This document shows, in pieces, positions 1-6,646 of a stretch of 16,747 bases of DNA. The notes below the pieces were generated by a model. The model saw nothing but the letters and a program-made list of their open reading frames with translations. It was not told where the DNA came from and did not search any database. The number at the start of each line of letters is the position of its first letter. The stretch's first letter is position 1. The position numbers and the translations under genes are program-made. Source of the DNA: an uncultured Eubacteriales bacterium (GTDB lineage Bacteria; Bacillota; Clostridia; Christensenellales; UBA1242). The stretch is from positions 1-16,747 of the forward strand of contig USNN01000012.1 in assembly GCA_900556185.1 (NCBI GenBank), written 5' to 3'.

Positions 1-117
1 TCTCCATTAAAGCCAGCAAAAGATGCTTTTATTTATTACAACAACGGCAGTGATATTAAAAAAGTTATTTTGGACCTTGTGCAAATAATTGAAAATAAAA
101 CAGGTTATAAAATATAG
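1..117 (+). CDS. cmk: Probable cytidylate kinase, C-terminal end only
   Basis: An open frame runs from the window edge to a TAG at 115-117 and gives the last 38 residues of a protein. The fragment starts SPLKPAKDAF and ends in a helix-like stretch and a basic tail. The pattern of a Pro-Leu-Lys, then Ala-Asp-Ala-like turn, then a short strand and a final helix resembles the C-terminus of bacterial CMP kinases, which phosphorylate CMP and dCMP in the cytoplasm. Only this tail is visible, so the nucleotide-binding P-loop cannot be checked. The next gene begins 7 bases downstream, so the two are probably co-transcribed. The family assignment is by pattern only and another nucleotide kinase is possible. 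Confidence 0.5.
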   Translation, partial: SPLKPAKDAFIYYNNGSDIKKVILDLVQIIENKTGYKI

Positions 118-124
118 GTGAAAC

Positions 125-2395
125 ATGGTTAAAGGTGTTTTTTATGGTGCACTAGCACTATTTTTAATAATTGGAATATTGCTTGGGTTAAAGCGTGGGC
201 TTATTAAGTCTACAATTAGAATAGCCACCGTCTTAGTTTCTTGCATTTTGGTAATATTTTTAACGCCAACTATAACGTCAGCGGTATTAAAGGCAAATAT
301 TAGCAATTTAAACCTAGTTATAGATGGAATGAAAATTAATACTCTAGGCGAAGCGATTGTTTCGTATATTAGTCAAATTTCAGTGGTCGCTGGCTTACTC
401 GAAACCAGCCCAACACTAAAGGCTGTAGTTTCAGCGTTGCCAATGATAGTTGTAAACTTAATTCTTTTTGTTATTTTATTTTTTATAGTCAAAGGAATAT
501 TCTATTTCATTGCGATGATTGCAAATAGAATAATACTAGGCAAAAATAGTGAAAGACCAAAACGAAGACTTTGGGGTGCTCTTATTGGTGGCGTGCAAGG
601 GGTTATAGTATTTTTATTCATTTTAATTCCAATAGCTGGTGCTATGAACCTAGTTACGGACACAATGGATATTGTAGAAGTGCCAACCACAAAACAAGAA
701 CAATCTATTAGTCTTGCAAATGTAACAACAATTAACACTGCAAATGAAAATAATGATAACTTGCAAGAAACGATAGATTTAGCAGAGGCGACTAAGCAAA
801 TTGATGATTATAATGATATTTTTGTATTAAAAGCGTTTAACGCACTTGGCTACAAAAAACTATCTAATTCAGTTTTTGATAAATTAACTACAATGGAACT
901 GGTTGAAAAAAAGAAAACAACGCTAAGAAGTGAAACCACAGTACTTGCAAAAAGTTATAACTCATACCTAAAAATTCAGAATGTTAATTTAGACAATTTT
1001 AGTGAAGAAGACGAAAAAAATACAAACGAATTAATTGAAAATGTTTTTTCTAGTCCATTAATTTCAGGTATTGCTACCGAACTAACAACTGGTCTTGCAG
1101 ATGCTTGGGTTGGCAGTAACCCACAACCTTTTGTTGGAGTAGAAAAACCAACGCTAAACGCAAAACTTGTTAAAACATTTGATAACCTATTAATTAATTT
1201 AAGAAACGATAATTCAACCGACCTTAAAAATGACTTGCAGATTTTAGTTTCAACCCTTCGTGTTTCATCTAAATATAATTTAACACAAAAATTAAATAGT
1301 GGCACAACTGATGAATTGGTTAAAGCAATTGGGGAAGAAGGTTGTGTAGAAGAACTTGTTGGAACACTAGCAAAAGGAAAAGTTACAAAACAAATTTTAC
1401 CTACCGTAATTGAAGTTGGCATAATTTATGGCTATGATGCTGTTGGTGTCGAATCTGAAGTTACAATTGTAAAAACCGCCGATGAAGTTAATTGGGATAC
1501 CGAAAAAGTTATTTTAGGCGACCTATTTGAAAATGTGAGCCGAACATATTTAAGCACACAGCAAGAAGGCGAGATTTTAGATAAAATAGATTTAATTAGT
1601 TTTGCTGGGGTATTGGATAATTTAAGAAGAAGCCAACTATTGCATGGTGCTAGCCAAGACATTACAATAAAATTTTTAACATCTAATTTGTTAAGTGGCG
1701 TAGACACATCAACTCTAGTAGACTATATAAGCAACGATGCAAAATATAATGAAATTAATTTTGTTACAATGTTTACAACATTAAAGAGCTCGGCAGATAT
1801 TGCTAAGGATATTAAAAACTCTACCGAAACTGGTAATCCATCGCTAGACAAAAAAGATGTATCAAACCTACTTGATGGTTTAACTAAAGACGATACAACT
1901 AAAAACGCTCTTAAAGATCTAGCTAGTAGCGACAACCTAGAAAAGGCGGGTGTAGATAGTGCTACTGCTGGTGCTGTTAGTGGACTTGTAGATTCTATTA
2001 CAGATTACGACACAACCGCAGAAGGTGCTGTTCAAACTCCAAAAACAGACGAAGAAATAGATAGTGCAACAAATGCAGTTGAAGATTTACTTGGTGCAAG
2101 TAAAAACGCTTTAGATACCGAAAAGTCATATATATTCAGTGATGATGAAGAAACAGCCAAAGCAAAAATGAAACAATTTACAGATAATATGCTATCTAGT
2201 GAATTTATATATGCAAGCACCATAAATAAAGGCGAAAATTTGGGCTTTAAGCAGGGTTCTGAAAGCAAGTTGAGTGCCAATGAGCAAATATGGTTAATTG
2301 AGGTGTTAAAGGCTGAAAATTCAGCTAATCCAGAAAAGTACACTGCTGAAAAGTGTGCACAAATTGCAGATATGTTTGGCGTGGTTTACGCTTAA
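125..2395 (+). CDS. CvpA-like membrane protein with a large unassigned C-terminal region
   Basis: This 756-residue protein starts at ATG 125, with an AGGTG ribosome binding site close upstream that overlaps the previous stop. Residues 1-175 form a CvpA-type (colicin V production family) membrane domain: hydrophobic segments at about 4-22, 30-50, 104-134 and 150-174, with the Gly-Leu-Lys-Arg-Gly turn after the first helix and a basic loop at 139-149. By the positive-inside rule the rest, about 580 residues, should lie outside the cytoplasm. That part is polar, rich in Asn, Asp, Thr, Ser and Lys, has no cysteine cluster, and matches no family I recognise. Normal CvpA proteins are only about 160-230 residues long. 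The family affects secretion, biofilm and envelope traits in other bacteria but its biochemistry is unclear. A terminator follows the stop codon. Confidence 0.65.
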   Translation: MVKGVFYGALALFLIIGILLGLKRGLIKSTIRIATVLVSCILVIFLTPTITSAVLKANISNLNLVIDGMKINTLGEAIVSYISQISVVAGLLETSPTLKAVVSALPMIVVNLILFVILFFIVKGIFYFIAMIANRIILGKNSERPKRRLWGALIGGVQGVIVFLFILIPIAGAMNLVTDTMDIVEVPTTKQEQSISLANVTTINTANENNDNLQETIDLAEATKQIDDYNDIFVLKAFNALGYKKLSNSVFDKLTTMELVEKKKTTLRSETTVLAKSYNSYLKIQNVNLDNFSEEDEKNTNELIENVFSSPLISGIATELTTGLADAWVGSNPQPFVGVEKPTLNAKLVKTFDNLLINLRNDNSTDLKNDLQILVSTLRVSSKYNLTQKLNSGTTDELVKAIGEEGCVEELVGTLAKGKVTKQILPTVIEVGIIYGYDAVGVESEVTIVKTADEVNWDTEKVILGDLFENVSRTYLSTQQEGEILDKIDLISFAGVLDNLRRSQLLHGASQDITIKFLTSNLLSGVDTSTLVDYISNDAKYNEINFVTMFTTLKSSADIAKDIKNSTETGNPSLDKKDVSNLLDGLTKDDTTKNALKDLASSDNLEKAGVDSATAGAVSGLVDSITDYDTTAEGAVQTPKTDEEIDSATNAVEDLLGASKNALDTEKSYIFSDDEETAKAKMKQFTDNMLSSEFIYASTINKGENLGFKQGSESKLSANEQIWLIEVLKAENSANPEKYTAEKCAQIADMFGVVYA

Positions 2396-2405
2396 TTAAA
2401 TAAAA

Positions 2406-2439
2406 AAACAACCTTAAAATTTTTAGGGTTGTTTTTTTA
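2406..2439 (+). terminator. Rho-independent terminator after the CvpA-like gene
   Basis: The stem pairs AACAACC (2407-2413) with GGTTGTT (2427-2433) and extends inward through A-T and one G-T pair. A run of seven T follows at 2432-2438. An A-run precedes the left arm, so it could also act weakly in the other direction. It closes the cmk-CvpA transcript. Confidence 0.85.
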
Positions 2440-2465
2440 TGATTAAAATTGGTTTACGCATAATT
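2437..2465 (+). promoter_or_regulatory. Possible sigma-G type promoter for the ger operon
   Basis: TTATG (2437-2441) is separated by 17 bases from CATAATT (2459-2465). Each is close to the Bacillus subtilis sigma-G pattern (GHATR, 17-18 bases, CATnnTA), with about one mismatch per element. Forespore expression by sigma-G is the known mode for gerA-type operons. The -35 element would overlap the T-run of the preceding terminator. No good sigma-A promoter is visible in this 96-base gap. The assignment rests on short degenerate motifs. Confidence 0.35.
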
Positions 2466-2491
2466 TTGTTAGTTTAATTCAAACTAAAACT

Positions 2492-3931
2492 ATGGAAAAG
2501 TCAGCAAAAAAAACATTAGATAAAAGTCTTGCTAATCAGTTTAAAAATAGCAGTGATTTTGTGTGTCAAACTATAAAAGTTGGTGAAAAAGATGTTAACC
2601 TATATTTTATAGACAATATGATAGATAAGGCAATTGCAAGTAAAGAAATTGTTGAAAAGGTTCAGTCGGCTGAAAGTGGGCAAGAATTAACAACAAATAG
2701 TTTGCTTAATTCAATTGGCGTTGCTGGTAGTGATACGTCTACCGACACAAACGAAGCAATAGATAAAATTCTTGCAGGGTTTGTGGTTGTTTATATAGTT
2801 GGGACGGAAGATAATAGTTATATTTATTGTCCGTGCCAAGGCTACGAAAAGCGTGGGGTAGAAGAACCACCAACCTCGGCAGTTCAAAAAGGTCCACGTG
2901 AAGGCTTTAGTGAAGATATAAATACAAATATAGGCTTAATCAGAAAAAGACTTAAAAGTAAAGACTTGTGTTTTGAAGAAATGAAAATTGGTGAATACAC
3001 AAACACCAAAGTTGTAATTTGTTATATTAGTTCGGTTGTAGAAAAGTCTATTTTAAAGCAGGTAAAACAACGCTTAAAGCAAATTAAAATAGATGGCATT
3101 ATAGATAGCTTTTATATAGAGTCGCTAATTGCACCTAAAAAAAGTTTATTATTTAAGCAAATTGGAAACACCGAAAAACCTGATGTTGCAGTTGCTAGAA
3201 TGTTAGAAGGCAGAATAACCATTATTGTAGATGGCTCGCCAATTGTGTTAACAATACCATATTTATTTTTAGAAGATTTGCAAAGTGGGGACGATTATTA
3301 CGACCACGCCACACACGCATCATTTATTAGAATACTAAGACTACTTGGAATGATTATATCGATTTCGCTTCCAGGCATTTATGTTGCATTGCAAAGTTTT
3401 CACTATGCACTTTTGCCGGTGGATTTTTTAATATCTTTGCAAAATTCAATTGAAGGCTTATCTTTTCCGCCACTTTTGGAAATTTTGGTTGTATTGTTTT
3501 TATTTGAAATATTAAACGAAGCAAGTATTCGTATGCCAAAGTATTCGGGTATGGCGTTAAGTATTATAGGTGCATTGGTTCTTGGAGATACAGCAGTGCA
3601 GGCAGGTATTATTAGTCCGCCGGCGGTTATTATGGTTGCTGTAAGCGGTATAACGCTATTTACTGTCCCAGACCAAGTGTCTATAGTATCAATTTTAAGA
3701 ATTTTATTCACAATAGTTGGTGGCGTTGCTGGGTTCTATGGAATTTTAATTGCATTTATATTCTTAGTTAGTTACCTAATATCTTTCGAGTCATTTGGAA
3801 CGCCATATTTTGCACCATACGCTCCAGATATAAAAACAGATAAAAAAGACGGTATATTTAAAAGTCGACTTGCTACTCTAACCACAAGACCTAAAAGTAT
3901 TCCAAATAAAAACAATGTGAGGCAACGATGA
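2492..3931 (+). CDS. gerA: Spore germination receptor subunit A (GerA/SpoVAF family)
   Basis: GerA-family proteins form the main membrane subunit, and probably an ion channel, of nutrient germinant receptors in the inner membrane of spores. The 479-residue protein has the usual plan: a hydrophilic N-terminal domain (1-275) with the family signatures GPREGF at 134-139, DSFYIESLI at 205-213, EGR then VDGSP at 239-250 and SGDDYY at 265-270. A membrane domain follows, with segments near 281-301, 327-345, 353-372, 377-395 and 403-430, and then a basic tail. ATG 2492 is the first possible start after an in-frame stop at 2444, yet there is no clear ribosome binding site upstream. The stop overlaps the gerB start by four bases (ATGA). 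Confidence 0.95.
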   Translation: MEKSAKKTLDKSLANQFKNSSDFVCQTIKVGEKDVNLYFIDNMIDKAIASKEIVEKVQSAESGQELTTNSLLNSIGVAGSDTSTDTNEAIDKILAGFVVVYIVGTEDNSYIYCPCQGYEKRGVEEPPTSAVQKGPREGFSEDINTNIGLIRKRLKSKDLCFEEMKIGEYTNTKVVICYISSVVEKSILKQVKQRLKQIKIDGIIDSFYIESLIAPKKSLLFKQIGNTEKPDVAVARMLEGRITIIVDGSPIVLTIPYLFLEDLQSGDDYYDHATHASFIRILRLLGMIISISLPGIYVALQSFHYALLPVDFLISLQNSIEGLSFPPLLEILVVLFLFEILNEASIRMPKYSGMALSIIGALVLGDTAVQAGIISPPAVIMVAVSGITLFTVPDQVSIVSILRILFTIVGGVAGFYGILIAFIFLVSYLISFESFGTPYFAPYAPDIKTDKKDGIFKSRLATLTTRPKSIPNKNNVRQR

Positions 3932-5025
3932 AAAAAGCATTAAGTAAGCGTCAAGCAATTATTTTATTTGCTTGCTTAATAATATCATTCAAATTACAGC
4001 GGTTGCCAGCGTTTTTTAGTCAAGACTTTGGCAGAGATTGTTATATTGCAGTTGCTGTGATATTTTTAATAGATTTTTTACTATTACTTCTTATGTGTGC
4101 AGTGTATAAAAAACTTGGGGATAAAACTGTTTTTGAATATATAAAAGAAAACACAAATAAGTTTGTTTTGGTTTTGTTTTGCATATTCACAATTTTGTTT
4201 TTTGCGTCTAAGTCGGTAATTGGATATAAGCAATTGCACGAGTTTTTTGCAAATACACTTTTTAACAACTTGCCGTGGAACTATTTTGGTATTTTATTTG
4301 TGTTTTTGCTTGTTTTATTAATTGGCAACGGGCTCAATAATATTGCACGGTCGGCAGAGTTGTATTCTTACGTTATGCTATTTAGTGTTTTGGCTATAGT
4401 AGTACTCGGTGTAACGGTGGCTGACTACTCAAGGCTTTTGCCGGTACTCGATATAGATATTCCGTCTAAGTTTTTAAAGATATTTGACTATGCAGGGTGG
4501 TTTTTAGACTCGGTACTTATTTTATTCTTTGCAGGCAATGTTAAAGACGATAAAAAGAGTGTTAAGCCATTTATATGGACCTATATAATATCTGCAGTAT
4601 TCGTAATTATTGGCATAATGACCTTTTATGCAATAAATGAGCATATGGGCGGATTACAAAATAATGGGTTATCGAGTATGACCGAATACACATTAATTGG
4701 TTTAGGCATAGGAAGACCTGATTGGTTCTTGGTGCTATTTGTGAATATGGCAAGTATATTAACAACCGCAATGCTACTTTGGTTTGCAACAACATCATTA
4801 GCCACAATTATTAATAAAAGAGTAAACTTTTGGCTTGCTTTTATTGTAACCATAGCACTTTATGCTTGGGATTGGATGATTTACCAAAATCTAGAACTTG
4901 GCTTTGTAATTGCAACTCAGTATATAAATTGGTTTATGTTAGCGTTTGCTGGCATAACGCCTATATTTATATTATTAATTAAAAAAAAGCCAGCAAAGCA
5001 AAGTGAGGTGGCTGGCGATGAATAG
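3928..5025 (+). CDS. gerB: Spore germination receptor subunit B (GerB family transporter-like protein)
   Basis: The 365-residue protein is almost entirely hydrophobic, with about ten membrane-spanning segments and a short basic C-terminus. This is the layout of the GerB family (endospore germination permease), a branch of the APC transporter superfamily. In characterised receptors this subunit binds the amino acid or sugar germinant. The start ATG at 3928 overlaps the gerA stop by four bases, and TGAGG at 3918-3922 is its ribosome binding site, so translation is probably coupled. The end overlaps the start of gerC. The order A-B-C and the overlaps are typical of a functional receptor operon. 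The germinant cannot be predicted from sequence alone. Confidence 0.9.
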   Translation: MKKALSKRQAIILFACLIISFKLQRLPAFFSQDFGRDCYIAVAVIFLIDFLLLLLMCAVYKKLGDKTVFEYIKENTNKFVLVLFCIFTILFFASKSVIGYKQLHEFFANTLFNNLPWNYFGILFVFLLVLLIGNGLNNIARSAELYSYVMLFSVLAIVVLGVTVADYSRLLPVLDIDIPSKFLKIFDYAGWFLDSVLILFFAGNVKDDKKSVKPFIWTYIISAVFVIIGIMTFYAINEHMGGLQNNGLSSMTEYTLIGLGIGRPDWFLVLFVNMASILTTAMLLWFATTSLATIINKRVNFWLAFIVTIALYAWDWMIYQNLELGFVIATQYINWFMLAFAGITPIFILLIKKKPAKQSEVAGDE

Positions 5026-6304
5026 ATTTTTTAAGCGTTCAATTAAATTTATAGTAATTATTTTAGCAATAATTTTAATACCTCAATCGGTAAATATTCA
5101 ATCAGAACTCAATATGCGTGTCCTTATAACCACAATGGCAATAGACCTAACCGACGAAAACGAATACGAATTAACGGCACAAGTAGTAATTCCATCTAGC
5201 AATAACGAGTCGGGCAGTGCAGAAATAGATTTTGTAAGTGCAAAAGCCAGCACAATAACCGAAGCCATAGAAAGGCTTTCGTTTGTGCTTGGTAGAACCA
5301 CAGGCTTATCTCATATAAGTTGCATAATCTTAGGCAAAAAATTAACTGAAGAAAACAAAACTATGCAAGCACTAGATTATTTTGTGCGAGATAGAGATGT
5401 TCTTAATTCGTCGCTACTATTAATAAGCGATAAAGAAGCAAAAGAAGTTTTATCAAACACTAAAAAATTGCAACTATCTTCGGCAGTCGGTTTACAAAAA
5501 ATATTTATGTATAAAGAAATTAACTGCAACGGCATAGCATCTCAACTTCAAGAATTTTTCAATGAATATTTCACCGAAAGTAAAACTGACTACATAAGCG
5601 GAATAAAGATAGATGAAGAAAAAAGCGAAAATGAATCGGGGGCGTCTGGCGAATCGGGCGGTTCTAGCGGTGGCTCGGGTCAACAAGAAACTGCTGGTGG
5701 TGGTTCGTCTTCTGGTGGTGGTTCGTCTTCTGGTGGTGGAGGCTCTGAAAAAAATGGTAGAATTAATTACAATAATTCGGTTTACGTTTTTAAAGAAGGC
5801 GAACTTAAAACCACTATCACCGATGACGATAGTTTGCTTGGTGTATTTTTAACAAACAACAATTCCACTGAAGGCGTGGTAACAATAGAAGATGTAAACG
5901 AAGACAATATCCAAAATGCAAAAATGGGGCTATATTTTAGAGATAAAAAGGTTAAGTTTAAAACCCGATTTGTGGATGGCAAACCAAAATGCAAAATTAA
6001 AATATCTACAAACCGCAACGAAATATATTCCATTGAAGGACAGGATACAAACTTAGAGTTATATAAAACACAAAATAATTATTTATCCGATGAAGTAGTA
6101 GATAAATTTAAAGAGAAAATGAAGGAATGTGTTTTAAAAGCTTACACACAAGCAAAAGACTCTGGCGCCGATTTGTTTAAAATAGGCGATATGTTATATA
6201 GAAACAACGCAAAAGAATGGAAAAAACTAAAAGAAGAAAAAGGCGATAACTATTTAAGCGAAGTTGACCTAGATATAGAAATAGTAATCAAAAAGCAGAC
6301 ATAA
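5018..6304 (+). CDS. gerC: Spore germination receptor subunit C (GerC family), no lipobox
   Basis: I choose ATG 5018, not the in-frame GTG at 5003, because GAGGTG at 5005-5010 sits 7 bases before the ATG and would lie inside the coding region if GTG were used. The resulting 428-residue protein starts with a basic segment and a hydrophobic stretch at about 8-24, then an N-terminal domain (about 30-190), a Gly/Ser-rich linker (about 206-245) and a C-terminal domain whose last part (KECVLKAYTQAKDSGADLFK region) fits GerC. GerC proteins are normally lipoproteins on the outer face of the spore inner membrane. Here no cysteine lies near the hydrophobic segment, so lipid attachment is unlikely and the segment may be a signal anchor. 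The identification rests on the operon position and the C-terminal pattern. Confidence 0.85.
   Translation: MNRFFKRSIKFIVIILAIILIPQSVNIQSELNMRVLITTMAIDLTDENEYELTAQVVIPSSNNESGSAEIDFVSAKASTITEAIERLSFVLGRTTGLSHISCIILGKKLTEENKTMQALDYFVRDRDVLNSSLLLISDKEAKEVLSNTKKLQLSSAVGLQKIFMYKEINCNGIASQLQEFFNEYFTESKTDYISGIKIDEEKSENESGASGESGGSSGGSGQQETAGGGSSSGGGSSSGGGGSEKNGRINYNNSVYVFKEGELKTTITDDDSLLGVFLTNNNSTEGVVTIEDVNEDNIQNAKMGLYFRDKKVKFKTRFVDGKPKCKIKISTNRNEIYSIEGQDTNLELYKTQNNYLSDEVVDKFKEKMKECVLKAYTQAKDSGADLFKIGDMLYRNNAKEWKKLKEEKGDNYLSEVDLDIEIVIKKQT
5694..5739 (+). repeat. 18-base tandem repeat inside gerC (Gly/Ser linker)
   Basis: The unit CTGGTGGTGGTTCGTCTT occurs twice in tandem (5694-5711 and 5712-5729), followed by a partial third copy to 5739. 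It keeps the reading frame and encodes Gly-Gly-Gly-Ser-Ser-Ser repeats in a linker about 40 residues long between the two parts of GerC. Copy number could vary by slippage. Confidence 0.9.
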
Positions 6305-6310
6305 GAAAAT

Positions 6311-6337
6311 GACCACGGGTAAAACCGTGGTTTTTTG
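6311..6337 (+). terminator. Rho-independent terminator of the ger operon
   Basis: ACCACGG (6312-6318) pairs with CCGTGGT (6325-6331) around a GTAAAA loop, followed by a T-run to 6336. It lies 7 bases after the gerC stop. Confidence 0.9.
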
Positions 6338-6432
6338 TTGGTAAAATTGCAGTGTATTTGAATTTGTTGTATTTATTCATAATTATTATGTTTATCTATA
6401 TGGCTGGTGCCAGTTAACACATGGTAAAGTAA

Positions 6433-6613
6433 GGATTATTTGTTGTCCGTTTTAATCAAACAACATCGAAGGTGGATGATTTTTTAAAACTTAAGCAATA
6501 TTTAATCAATCAATTTTAGATAGTTACAATAAAATTGAAGTAATAGACATAGAATAATTAGTGTTTGACTATTTAAAAAATTTGCTGAAGTGAATGATGA
6601 GTTAAATATAATA
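6433..6613 (+). pseudogene. Possible decayed reading frame in a 342-base gene-free gap
   Basis: The gap 6305-6646 has no intact gene. Between its two terminators the sequence reads like coding DNA only if the frame is changed twice. Frame one runs 28 codons from 6433 to a TAG at 6517 (including KVDDFLKLKQYLINQF). A second frame begins at 6519 (DSYNKIEVIDIE) and is broken by a TAA. A third begins at 6572 after an A-run (FKKFAEVNDELNIIKK). The pieces are lysine-rich and helix-like, as expected of a small degraded protein. AT-rich intergenic DNA can produce such stretches by chance and I recognise no family. Confidence 0.25.
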
Positions 6614-6643
6614 AAAAAGCACCAACGATTTGTTGGTGCTTTT
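6613..6643 (-). terminator. Rho-independent terminator of the P-type ATPase gene
   Basis: A perfect 12-base stem (6615-6626 with 6632-6643, core GCACCAAC/GTTGGTGC) lies just after the ATPase stop codon at 6647-6649. On the minus strand it is followed by a T-run (6618-6613). It would also stop readthrough arriving from the ger side. Confidence 0.9.
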
Positions 6644-6646
6644 GTG

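Noticed and set aside
5003..5017. GTG 5003 as the gerC start
   Set aside because: The ribosome binding site GAGGTG would be inside the coding region. ATG 5018 is correctly spaced from it.
5613..5852. Separate 79-codon frame inside gerC
   Set aside because: It is an out-of-frame reading of the Gly/Ser repeat region and produces a repetitive, unlikely protein.
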